Part shown: positions 11,217 to 20,332 of the stretch, piece after piece
How positions within the stretch are numbered: position 1 is the first letter of the stretch
Layout: each line of letters opens with the position of its first letter
From: Neoechinorhynchus agilis
Taxonomy: Eukaryota > Acanthocephala
DNA length: 64,000 nt
Assembly (NCBI GenBank): GCA_051530055.1
Contig: CM121341.1
Coordinates: 2,728,001-2,792,000, forward strand
Direction of reading: 5' to 3'
The notes under the pieces: generated by a model
Told to the model about the DNA's origin: nothing
The model's database searches: none
Seen by the model: only the letters and a program-made list of their open reading frames with translations
Translations under genes and position numbers: made by a program

Positions 11217-11700
11217 AGATTATTGATAACTCTCAGGCCCGCTCGGTTCTCGAAACTGGTGACTTGACTAACGTCGCCATTTTCTATTTTGGTGCAAAAG
11301 ACGATTTAAATATCGCCACTTCATTTCTTCATCACTTTATGGCCTTTATTGAGTGTTCAATCTCTTATTTTTGAGGTTAAAGATGACCCTTAGGCCCGCT
11401 CGGTTCTCGAAACTGATGACTCGCTAACGTCGCCATTTTCTATTTTGGAGCAAAAGACGATTTAAATATTGCCACTTCATTTCTTCATCACTTTATGGCC
11501 TTCATTTAATGTTCAATCTCCTGTTTTTGAAATTAATGATAACTCTCAGGCCCGCTCGGTTCTCGAAACTGGTGACTCGGCTAATGTCGTCATTTTCTAT
11601 TTTGGTGCAAAAGACAATTTTAATATCGCCACTTCATTTTATTATCACTTTAAGGCATTGATTGAGCGTTCGATCTCTTTTTTTCAGATTAATGATTACT
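11217..11700 (+). repeat. Tandem repeat of about 157 bp containing kinesin start region
   Basis: Four units start at about 11217, 11376, 11530 and 11689. Each carries ACTCTCAGGCCCGCTCGGTT or a close variant. The fourth unit is the true beginning of the kinesin reading frame (ATGATTACTCCCAGACCCGC). Units 2 and 3 also have an ATG in the same position but soon meet stops in the kinesin frame. The array therefore looks like repeated duplication of the gene's promoter/start region. Confidence 0.75.
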
Positions 11701-13935
11701 CCCAGACCCGCTCGATTCTCGATCTTTTGTGGACTAAGGCCACTTCCGAATGGAGAGACTCAATCGTGTTGCACCGTTATTTCTCCGGTCTGTGTGGCAC
11801 TGCATGCGCCCAACGATGTCACAGCAAAGAAGCCGCCGAAAAAGGAAATCCTTGGTTCATTTCGGAACGTCTATAAACCCGAAGACTCACAGTCTCATCG
11901 ATTCAAAGACCTTTGTATTCCACTGGTTGTAGGCTTTCTTCAAGGATCCAGCTCTCTTTTATTTGCTTATGGTGTAAGCGGATCCGGAAAGACGTACACA
12001 ATGGTCGGCGCTGAAAGCGATCCGGGTATTATCCCAAGATGCCTTGATGTGATATTTAATAGCATCGGCGATCGATTGAACGAGCCGTACACTATCGTCT
12101 TTAACTCACATTCAGGAGAATTCATTCGACTGACAGACGCTGAACGTATGTTGGAGCGACAAAGGAGAGAGATTTTGCCATCCATCATGAATTCCGCTAA
12201 GACTCAGCCATCAACTACAGGTCAAGGTAACAGGATCCGTGATCCGAGCCGGTTTTTTTGTGCCGGTGGAATGGAGCAGAGTCGCTTCACCCTAATTGTT
12301 TCCTATGTCGAGGTATACAACAAAAACATTCATGATCTTCTGGACGATTCGGCGTGGAGTCATCGATTGGAAGGACAATTTAAAAAGGCTTTGAGACGAG
12401 ACACTCAGGGGGATGTGTTTGTAGGTGAATGCACTCACGTCGAAGTTCGATCTTCCGATGATGCCTACGAAGTGTTTATGAAAGGAAATCAGCGACGAAA
12501 ACTGTCCGAGACGATGGCCAATAGTGGTTCCACTCGTGGACATGGAGTTTTCACGGTCCACCTCGTCCGTCTCGATGATCCCGCCTATAACCATGCCGAT
12601 AGAACGACGGTTGCTATCATCAGTAAGCTTTGTCTTGTTGATCTTGCAGGATGTGAACGTCAATGCAAAGCCAAAACTACAGGACATCGATTACAAGAAG
12701 CTGGACACATAAATACGAGCTTACTTGTTCTTAGAAAATGTATTGAAGTCATGCGGACAAATCAGAAGCAATGCGATCAAAAGCTCGTGGTTCCATACAG
12801 GGACTCGAAACTCACAATGCTTCTAAAGTACTTCTTCGAAGGACACGGACGTACTTTTATGCTTCTTTGCATGAATCCGTCCTGTCGCGATTACGAAGAA
12901 AATGTTAGAGCTCTACAATTCGCAGAAATCACTCAGGATCTTGAGAATGTGACTGCTTCGGGCGCAACAATTGCCAAGCATGTAAATATCAAGACAAAAG
13001 ATGATCCGAAGATCAATGGTGAAATGGCACCTACATCTTCATCAAGCGAAGATACATACTCGGTAAGTCAAATGGGAAATTCCATAATCAAGCGAATGGA
13101 CCAGAACCTGAGGGCGTATACAAAAATTATAGATAAACTGCACTTAATTGAGCCTGAATGGAAGGCGATGTCCAAAAAAGTAAATGTATTTAGTAGAAGA
13201 TTGAAAGAAAAGGAGAAAGTGGAAGCTCGACTAGCAACAGAGAATCATGTCTTGCTCAATGAGAACAGAAATCTTAAAACTAGAATTGATGAATTGCTTG
13301 TTGATTTGGACGTTCATAAGCGAAAACAGGAGTTTGTAAGCCACGAAGATGTCACTCGAATGTGCAATGCAAATGATACAACAACCACTACTACATACAG
13401 AACAGAATACATTGTGACTCCTTGGAACTTAGAAAGTGGGATCGACAGAACCATTACACACACTCCAAAATCAATATCTCGAATACGTGGACTACATTAC
13501 AGGCATCGCAGATCAAGTTCAGGCCATGAAACTTGGATAAATCATAAGCCACGAGACATACAAATAAAAGACCAGATCCTGCAGCCGAGGTTTAATCGAC
13601 GATCAAAATCACACGATGTTTGTTCATCCCGGATGCTGGACGACCTCACTGGTCCTCATGCAGCCAATCGATATGCATTGATACATCAAGAAAAAAGTGG
13701 ACGAGGAGATTTGAAAACCGAAATTCTGAAGGCCGACGTGTATCCTACCACTACAGGCGGTGCTAAAGTAGTCTTTAAGGAAGTAGAACGTGTTCAAAGC
13801 AGCCAAAGTCTGTCGCGAAAGCGTGTTTTTTTCGATTTGTACAAGGAAACGGAGTCTGATGATCATGTGTTGAGCACTATCACAAATGACCCGAAGATTA
13901 CAAGGACTACGGGGTATGGTCACAATTTCAAATAA
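11692..13935 (+). CDS. KIF23: Kinesin-6 family motor, KIF23/MKLP1 (ZEN-4, Pavarotti) homologue
   Basis: A 747-residue intronless frame encodes a plus-end microtubule motor. By family it is the kinesin half of centralspindlin, which bundles the central spindle for cytokinesis. Visible parts: beta-1 FCGLRPL near residue 12, P-loop GVSGSGKT at 94-101, GIIPRCLDVIFNSI typical of kinesin-6, switch I NSGSTRGHGVF at 277-287 (family NxxSSRSH, here partly altered), switch II DLAGCER at 317, VPYRDSKLTMLL and NPSCRDYEENVRALQFAE. A heptad-rich stretch lies at about 480-560. The C-terminal Arf-binding-like domain at about 595-720 has RHRRSSSGHETWINHKP and YALIHQE, which fixes the KIF23 identity. I chose the ATG at 11692; a splice acceptor-like TTTTTTTCAG sits just before it, so an upstream exon is possible. 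Human KIF23 is longer (about 960), mainly in the stalk. Confidence 0.92.
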   Translation: MITPRPARFSIFCGLRPLPNGETQSCCTVISPVCVALHAPNDVTAKKPPKKEILGSFRNVYKPEDSQSHRFKDLCIPLVVGFLQGSSSLLFAYGVSGSGKTYTMVGAESDPGIIPRCLDVIFNSIGDRLNEPYTIVFNSHSGEFIRLTDAERMLERQRREILPSIMNSAKTQPSTTGQGNRIRDPSRFFCAGGMEQSRFTLIVSYVEVYNKNIHDLLDDSAWSHRLEGQFKKALRRDTQGDVFVGECTHVEVRSSDDAYEVFMKGNQRRKLSETMANSGSTRGHGVFTVHLVRLDDPAYNHADRTTVAIISKLCLVDLAGCERQCKAKTTGHRLQEAGHINTSLLVLRKCIEVMRTNQKQCDQKLVVPYRDSKLTMLLKYFFEGHGRTFMLLCMNPSCRDYEENVRALQFAEITQDLENVTASGATIAKHVNIKTKDDPKINGEMAPTSSSSEDTYSVSQMGNSIIKRMDQNLRAYTKIIDKLHLIEPEWKAMSKKVNVFSRRLKEKEKVEARLATENHVLLNENRNLKTRIDELLVDLDVHKRKQEFVSHEDVTRMCNANDTTTTTTYRTEYIVTPWNLESGIDRTITHTPKSISRIRGLHYRHRRSSSGHETWINHKPRDIQIKDQILQPRFNRRSKSHDVCSSRMLDDLTGPHAANRYALIHQEKSGRGDLKTEILKADVYPTTTGGAKVVFKEVERVQSSQSLSRKRVFFDLYKETESDDHVLSTITNDPKITRTTGYGHNFK

Positions 13936-13963
13936 ACCAACTTTGGAACTTTATTTCAAGTCC

Positions 13964-13969
13964 AATAAA
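13964..13969 (+). terminator. Polyadenylation signal AATAAA after kinesin
   Basis: AATAAA lies 29 bp past the kinesin stop; another AATAAA overlaps the stop at 13931. The downstream one is the likelier poly(A) signal. Confidence 0.5.
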
Positions 13970-14707
13970 AAAGATAAATATGAAAATTGTTTCATTGATT
14001 TGTCAGTCGATTCTAATCTTCTATTTTTTCCCGAAGAAAATACATCATCTATTGAGCGTTTTTATTAGGGTTCACTTAATCTCGGAGCAGAAATCATTCA
14101 CACTACCGCTCTTAATTACTAAGCTGCCTTCCTGGTGTAACGGTCGAAAGGACGAATGCAGCGCCCCCCGTGTTGCACAGCCAGACTAATGTTTTGTAGG
14201 AGCAATGCTCCTGCTCTCGGATCGCCAGTGAATTGTCTCAATCTCTTCGACTATTGATTGGCCATGTTCTCTGCGGCGGTACCAAACGATCCGAGTGTAA
14301 TCACCATCTTAAAAACGATTAAAAAATCCAGCAAACCAACGATGTCACTAAAGTGTTGAAGTGAGCATCCTTACTCGGTTTTTCCTTTAGGCATACAGCT
14401 CACCGATCTGTGTCATACAATACTCTGACGCATGCTGTTGTGAGTTTTGTACATCCCTCCGGGTAGTTTCCTCTATTCAGTGAGGTATTTCGTCCCCTTT
14501 TTTGAACTTCTTAACCCACTTAAACAGGGATTTGGGGCTACACAACTACGGAATGTACAAACTCTGCCAGTTTTATACCTTAGGGTAAGCGTTCAATTTT
14601 TTAGTGTTTTCTGGGAAACCGGTTATATTAATTAAGTGTTTTTGTAGAACATTTCTTAATGCGCTTTTTCCTTTAGGCACACAGCCCACGGATCTGTGTC
14701 ATGGGAG
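13970..14707. other. Intergenic, no gene; small internal repeats
   Basis: No coding conservation was seen. Two related segments, CCTTTAGGCATACAGC near 14388 and CCTTTAGGCACACAGC near 14670, each precede a GATCTGTGTCAT string. A related TTTTTAGGCATAAAGCC is in the inverted-repeat element at 26.48 kb. These point to decayed copies of one repeat. Confidence 0.35.
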
Positions 14708-15183
14708 AGTGTCTGCGCTGATTAAAGTCGCTGTCAATCAATCTCACAACTGAAGAAGATACGGCACATGAAATAAGGAGTGCTAAATTCGTTGGGATCG
14801 CTGAGACGAACAAGGCTATAATCTAAAGCAAACCAGAGGTCCAAGTATTAATATCAGTTGAAAATGAAGGTTGTGGCGATGGCGAATATCCCATATTCCT
14901 CTACCGTTGAAATAGGCTTCTTAACCGAATTTAACACGATATTAGCCTTTGAGACCTTGGCTTCATCATGTACGTGGCTTTGGCGTCGATGCTTGCGGCG
15001 ACAGTGCCTGTAGATTTGGCTTACTTCGTGTATTCAGAGATAGCAACCTATTAGAATACATTATCGCATTTCCAAAATACGAGCTTGACCAATGTAAAAG
15101 ATGCTGTTTAGATTGCCTCTGTCTGTACCATGAATTATGGTGTCCGAAGTTAGAGAATTTCTCCAAGAAGAATTGCAACTTGC
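14708..15183 (+). repeat. Duplicated forkhead module, copy A, left part
   Basis: Nearly identical to 30048-30545, from GAGTGTCTGCGCTGATTA to AGAAGAATTGCAACT. The match stops at 15183 and resumes at about 19070, so copy A carries about 3.9 kb of extra DNA in between. In one frame the sequence reads like protein (NLLEYIIAFPKYELDQC, then Cys-rich), but I do not recognise it. Confidence 0.75.
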
Positions 15184-15519
15184 GAAAGTACAAAGAAATT
15201 CATCAAATTGTGACTTTCAAAAGGCGAGATAGAAGGATGGCTTTAAATGAGCAAAATGAAGTTCAGAAAATAAAGATTGAATAGGACGCTATTGAAACAA
15301 ACGCTGTGAACGAATACAAAAATTTTGATTTCAGTAATTATAAAGATTTTATTAACACCTTATCATCAAGGAAATGCTATTATCCTTAAAAAAATGGGAT
15401 AGTTGTTAACTTTTTTGGTCGTAGTAACTGCTACCTTACTAAGAAAGTTACGGTCCAACAAAAGGTCTAAGTAACACCTGAACGAGTAGAAACAGGAGCA
15501 AACGGAGGAACTCCATCAA

Positions 15520-16800
15520 AATTAATGAACCCTCCGATTCATTTCTGTAATGATACGCCTTCTCCAAACCCGTCTTCTCCAACCCCGCCCATCATCCCTC
15601 GCCGCTTTGAGTTCGCATCATGCACTCCTCCATCGAGGATAGATATCGCACCATATTCATTTCTGGAATGCCGGAAGTCCCTATTGCAGATCCTGTTGCC
15701 GCCCATGCACACTACCGCCACCAAATCCTTCGAATCGGTCAACTCCTTTTCCTCAACATTCACTCTACTATTCTTCCCCATCAACAGTTATACGAATTCC
15801 CTCCAAAAATCCCTTTAACCCGAGACCACGCCTCCTCAAAATAACTTTTATTTCACCATTCGTAGCCTCCCTCTTTCTTAACAAGAGATTCAAACTCCTT
15901 ACTTCTCAATTTTCTTTTCGTATCTATCTACATAAGAACTCATCGCAAAATCTTTCCATCGTCCCTCCAAACTCAACCCAGATCTCATCTTTCCAATGTA
16001 ACCCGTCATTTTTATCTAGCACCCCCGAACATCCCCCCCCAATCCAAAAAATCGAAGAATAAGCGACTTCCCAGTCTCTTTGATTACGTGCAACTCCAGC
16101 GGCGCCCGAATAACCACAAAGGTAAACTTCCCAGTCCTTCATAATTAAATACTCTCTTTTTTCCGAATCAAGTAAATAATTATCGCTCTACCTCTAATCA
16201 AAATGACCGTAGCTGATAAATACAAAGTTCCAACCTAAACTCATTTCTATCATTACCAATCACTCATCCCAACTCAAATTTTCAAGTGGCCCCCGGACTT
16301 CTCTCTTTGGGATAATCAATCGTTCTTTATCGGCATCCCGTAACGATTCCTCCCTTAACCCATCACCCGCAACGAACAACGCAACCCCAATCTCCCTCAC
16401 TTTCGCTCCCCCCTTTTGCCGAAATCCAAAATTTGCTTACCCACCGTTTTTTACTCCAATACTCGTAGCCTCCTTCCTAAACTTGATGAAATTTCACTCA
16501 GTTCATCTATCTAAAAAGCCGACGTAGTCAACTTAACAGAAACGTGGCTTACCTCCTTCAACAGCAACTCAGCCATCCTTTCCGGGTACTCTTCCTTCCA
16601 TACCGCGAGGACCGCCCAGGAGGGGGGTTTCAATTTACATACGGCAATCGCTACCTTACTCTTTATCTCTCACAGGCTCTCTACAAAACCCTGATCTAGA
16701 ATTCATCACAGTCGATCTATTAGCTCCTCTGAGAAGCGGCCTTAGAGAATTCACCATTGCTGGCGTCTATCGCCCTCTTACCTCTCATAAATTACCTTTT
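15520..16800 (+). mobile_element. Jockey-like LINE, truncated copy B
   Basis: A Pro/Ser-rich ORF1-like part (15525-15818) is followed at about 16440-16580 by the endonuclease start FYSNTRSLLPKLDEI and VNLTETWLTSFNS, and near 16755 by FTIAGVYRPL. These match copy A at 8.2-10.2 kb. It stops at about 16800, beside a short duplicated ATTACCTTTTTC, and no RT follows. Several frames are used; inactive. Confidence 0.65.
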
Positions 16801-17256
16801 TCTATCAATTACCTTTTTCACAGTTAAATCCTTGAATTTTCGAACTTACAAGTTCAATTTTAAGTAACTGGTGACATGAAGTTGTATTTTCATTAACCGA
16901 TAACGTAACTTCAACTTTATCGAATTGCTTTAACGATATTGAAGGGCATGCTTTTACGGTATGGCACTTATCGTTATCGTCTTGCTCGAACCACTCATCG
17001 ACGTTCACTGTTGTCTCAATACTATTTGGGGAGATAATCTTCTTCGTCAAATAGAGCATAGCTTCCAGGCCAAATCGTGACACCCACACTTTCAAAGCGG
17101 TCGGAAAAAACGGCAAAATGAAGGCATCTTCTTGAACAACATTCTTTTTGAAGAAAATCAAAGTGCTAAGGTTTACACTAGCAGTTTTCAACCTTTTTTG
17201 TGGTCACGACCAATACTTGGTTTGTCATTAATGTTTTTAGTACAATTCATGTGATG

Positions 17257-17860
17257 TTGACTTGTGGTGAAGATACTCCCGGTTAAAAATCATTTTATTA
17301 TTAGGAAATATTTCGAAAGAGGAAGCCTCACCTTCTCAATCATCAAGAAAGGTTTTTGATTATTCTCTTCCTATGTTTTATTTAGTAGGCTCGGGTTGAC
17401 AGGTTCGCTACTTGCAATGTTCGTGGTCTGTGTGCCCGCTCGTAAACCCTGCACTGTATCGTGTGTCCTATTGATTTTAGCTAGGTCACTGGCAGATAGT
17501 TTAACGCTAAAATTCGCCCTATTGCCTTCCATTGTATTGGCCGCAGAGATGTGTGTAAGGCCTTAAGGACAAGACGCCTTCGAAGATTTGGCTTCTCTAT
17601 TCAGTGCCATCAAAATCTATACGATGTTGCATAGTTTCTTGATGGTTTGAAATCGCAGATGAGCGGTCGAACCGTCGACAGGCTTGTTTATGTTGGGTAA
17701 CTCTTTTCAGAATGCTCTGCATTGTTTGGACGGTGTATACCTTGTCACATTGAGTGCACTCTATTTTATAAACACCCTGCAAGTCGGATCATTGTGTACC
17801 TCCCTCTTGAAGGTGTTAGTGAGAGTGCTGCCTACCGGGAGTATCTTCACCACAAGTCAA
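17257..17860 (-). mobile_element. Penelope-like element fragment with GIY-YIG endonuclease
   Basis: The minus-strand frame 17782-17597 begins GVYKIECTQCDKVYTVQTMQ and continues ILKRVTQHKQACRRFDRSS. This is the GIY-YIG nuclease fold used by PLEs (the family YxGxT is here YTVQT, one key Gly replaced). Perfect 27-bp inverted repeats flank it: TTGACTTGTGGTGAAGATAC... at 17257-17283 and its complement at 17834-17860. No reverse transcriptase remains. The layout is the same as at 49.5-50.3 kb. Confidence 0.7.
17300..17350 (-). ncRNA. Degenerate hammerhead-like motif in PLE fragment
   Basis: The minus strand shows the same stem II (18 nt, GGTGAGGCTTCCTCTTTC, well paired) and the GAAATATTTC box. The core box, however, reads TTGAGAA instead of CTGATGA, so this copy is probably inactive. 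Confidence 0.35.
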
Positions 17861-18597
17861 AATTTAACACCCCGATGGATTTTCTCGATATGATTAATGT
17901 GATGGTTCAAGATCATATTATAAGAAAGGCACCTCCTCAGCCAATACATTACATTTTCAAAATTGAAAAGTTTCCATTAGTACACTTTTGATACCGTGCT
18001 TAATTTCATTACTTGGGTATCTTATTTTTGTTCTACAATATTGAATCTACTTTTAAAATTCAGTAAAGTGGTAGTGAGATTTTTGGCGTACAAAAAAGAT
18101 GCCCTTGACCTTAATGATGGGGAGCCAAACGCCTCCAAAGTTGAAAATCACTGGTTTACACTATCCCTGGACGCATATTGAGTCTGCCTGTGTCGTTCAT
18201 TCAGAGCAACGCATTGTCTATCAACACTCGCGGGACCAAGCATAGCTAGGCTTGAGTCTTCTAAATGATGGTTGGCTACAAGCAGTCAATGGACAATTAT
18301 ATCGGCGTGTACCGACGGATTAGTGAAGTGAAATGCGTGTATATATCACTCGCAAGTCGTAGTGTTTAAAGTTAAGGGCAATGTCATGATAACCGAAGCT
18401 ACAAAATAAGAAGATCGATCGTTTTAACATAGGATCCAATATTTGAAAGGTCTATCATTGAGATCCGAAAGGAGGTCTTTAAGAGAAAGCAGCATATAGT
18501 CGACATGAAGACCTGGAATTCGAAGGTTTATCCAAAGACAACAATCGCTTCTGGATGCTGATTTATTCACACAAAAAAGATTAAATACCGAATCGAG

Positions 18598-18906
18598 TCA
18601 AGTATCTTCTAAAGGAACAACGGCAAAAAACGCAAATACTGAAATGTCTTCGTCGATATTTTGGTCTGCATCGTCGTCGTCCGCGTCAATTATCAAACTA
18701 CCAATTGGATGCTGTTCGATCACCAAATCCGTAAGCTTTCCTGCCACATCCTCACTTTCGTTCTGAAGCGATTTTTTGAACTCGAATTGCCTAACAAGAA
18801 ATTGAATTCCGTTACGAAATCGTTCAGATGGAGGATATTGGTCGAACTCAATGACAATCAATTCGCTAGAATTCACTTCGTCCTCTACTTTTGCGTTCTT
18901 AGGCAT
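18598..18906 (-). pseudogene. BCCIP: BCCIP homologue, N-terminal fragment
   Basis: A 102-codon frame from ATG 18906 reads IEFDQYPPSERF...KLTDLVIEQHPIGSLI, then an acidic run (DADDDDADQNIDEDIS) and VFAFFAVVPL. This matches the conserved core start of BCCIP (BRCA2- and CDKN1A-interacting protein), which has the same order LTDLLIQQ-HIGSVI-acidic-EVFGFISLLNL. The family is about 310 residues; the remaining two thirds were not found downstream, so this is a fragment or an exon cut off by transposon activity. It lies inside the 3.9-kb stretch absent from the sister module at 30 kb. The frame itself is intact. Confidence 0.5.
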
Positions 18907-19069
18907 CTTAAAGGAAAAGCTCTGCGTTCTTCGCTGATTGGTCAAACGGAAATTTTGGCGTTTGGGCCTAAAGTATTAAGAGCTTCAGCAAACAAGCGAT
19001 AAAAATGAAAAACTTGGAATTTATTCAAATGACCATGGATATTTCTACTGAAGTGCGGGACTAATATCA

Positions 19070-20332
19070 AAGAACTCATGTACTTTTCATCCTAAACAAC
19101 TCTGGAGTCCTATGGGCAAGAAAATAACTACAAAAATTGATAATTGCAATGAAGGTGAATATCATCGGCATGTCCCTGAAGGAAATTCTTCGTAAAATTG
19201 CTTTCTAATTTTATCTAAAGCAATTAATTTTGGTTCGAAACAATAGATTCTGTTTTTGCTAATAATTTGCCGATTTACGAAGAAATTTTAGTTGAAAAGG
19301 CGAGTTTGTTCTTCAATGAAATTTTATTAGAAATTATAGACACGTTCTTTATTATCAAAAGACGTCTTAATCCTTAACTTGAACTCCCTGATGGCTTCCA
19401 TTTATCCATCTGATTTAAGTTTCTAGATCACCATTTCCGATCAACGGAAACTCATACTGATTCTCGGTGGCCGTTTGCCATCACTTGATTCTCCTGTTCG
19501 TAGATTCTTGAATTGTTCCGTTGAACTACTTCAGATACATTTCCATTTAGATGAGGACGCTGAATCCTTAATTCCTCGACAATTTGTTGTCGTCCTTTTG
19601 GTCGCCACAGTGGACCACTCGTAATGCTATCACTGATCGCCCAAAACGATTTCCTCGGTCTTCCTCGAACAGGAATTTTCCTGAATCTTCGACAAAAAGA
19701 CAGTGTATTCCTGATTGCTCCTTTCCATGACTTGCTATCTGTTCCTTGTTTGAAATATGGGAAATTCTCCTGAATCCATACGTAGATTTCATTGACCCGC
19801 AATCTTCCTGTCAAACTGTTCTCGATCGCTGCTTCTATTAAATCCGCATAACTTGCGTGGTCCCATTCGCTGATTGCGCCGTTAACTATTTCTGCAGGGG
19901 AATGCATTTGATCGGGGTCAGAACAACACCAAGAGAGAGTTCACATTGAACAGGTCCGAATCGTTTGGCTTTATCCGTAAATCGCTGTGAACAAATAATG
20001 GTAAATAAATGGACAAATATTTATCAGCATCGAGGTTGGTGTTTTGGATACCATTTTGTTAGAGTTCTTTGCTTTGTTGACTTAAAATGTGCTTATTAAA
20101 CTTCGTTTCTTGGCAGATCGCCGAAGATCAACTGATTAATCAGCGTTCTAACTTTTTTGACATTAAATAATGATTCTTATTAATCGATTATTTAATAAAA
20201 TCAATATTTAATTTTGTTTTTATTATCGGTCTCGGTCAATGGATGCGCCGGCGCCTCGTTAAGATTATAAAAGTGGACGAAGGAAAGGAGAACAAGTAAA
20301 TAAAACTTTTCGAAGTGTTCTTTTCTTAATCG
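19070..20332 (+). repeat. Duplicated forkhead module, copy A, right part
   Basis: Almost identical to 30560-31832, including the forkhead frame. The match ends abruptly right after CTCTTTCAGTC at 20332, where two only distantly related LINE bodies begin. Just upstream of the end is a TATA-like GATTATAAAA near 20264 and 31744. Confidence 0.8.
19452..19907 (-). CDS. Small divergent forkhead-domain protein, copy A
   Basis: A 151-residue single-exon frame. Residues about 17-105 form a winged-helix (forkhead) domain: YADLIEAAIENSLTGRL, VNEIYVWIQENFPYFK, SWKGAIRNTLSFCRRFRKIP and KSFWAIS correspond to helix 1, helix 2, recognition helix 3 and strand 3 of Fox proteins. The usual helix-3 core WxNSIRHNLSLxxxF is changed to WKGAIRNTLSFCRRF, losing the conserved His. 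It would bind DNA as a transcription factor if functional. The start is the first ATG after an in-frame TGA. The encoded protein is identical to copy B at 30934-31389, so both copies look recent or constrained. Confidence 0.75.
   Translation of the reverse strand: MHSPAEIVNGAISEWDHASYADLIEAAIENSLTGRLRVNEIYVWIQENFPYFKQGTDSKSWKGAIRNTLSFCRRFRKIPVRGRPRKSFWAISDSITSGPLWRPKGRQQIVEELRIQRPHLNGNVSEVVQRNNSRIYEQENQVMANGHRESV

Larger units (their letters stand above)
17179..18153. mobile_element. hAT-type non-autonomous DNA transposon with 8-bp target duplication
   Basis: The element is flanked on both sides by GTTTACAC (17171-17178 and 18154-18161), an 8-bp target-site duplication as made by hAT transposases. 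Its ends form imperfect 17-bp inverted repeats, TAGCAGTTTTCAACCTT and CAGTGATTTTCAACTTT, resembling hAT termini. Removing it restores the DIS3 frame, which independently supports the borders. It has no transposase. Most of its interior is a Penelope-like fragment. Confidence 0.8.
16805..18400 (-). pseudogene. DIS3: DIS3/RRP44 exosome ribonuclease pseudogene (C-terminal part), split by a transposon
   Basis: The minus strand from 17178 to 16805 encodes the S1/C-terminal end of the exosome 3'-5' exonuclease DIS3 (LIFFKKNVVQEDAFIL, VSRFGLEAMLYL, FDKVEVTLSVN). Upstream the frame is cut by the hAT-type element at 17179-18153 and resumes in register beyond it (RQTQYASRDS next to VNLSTLIFF). Further up, about 18330-18245, the RNB-domain motif YTHFTSLIRRY can be seen, then a frame change and a stop where the family has VHRLL, and earlier frame slips near 18350. 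The inserted element, stops and frameshifts mean this is a dead copy. No N-terminal half was found. Confidence 0.75.

Noticed and set aside
11217-11700. CRISPR-like or satellite array
   Set aside because: Only four units of about 157 bp with no short repeat/unique spacer structure, in an animal genome; the units contain the kinesin start.
14125-14200. tRNA-like string CCTGGTGTAACGGTCGAAAGG
   Set aside because: It recalls a D-arm, but no anticodon arm, T-arm (GTTCGA-type) or closing acceptor stem can be placed at proper spacing.
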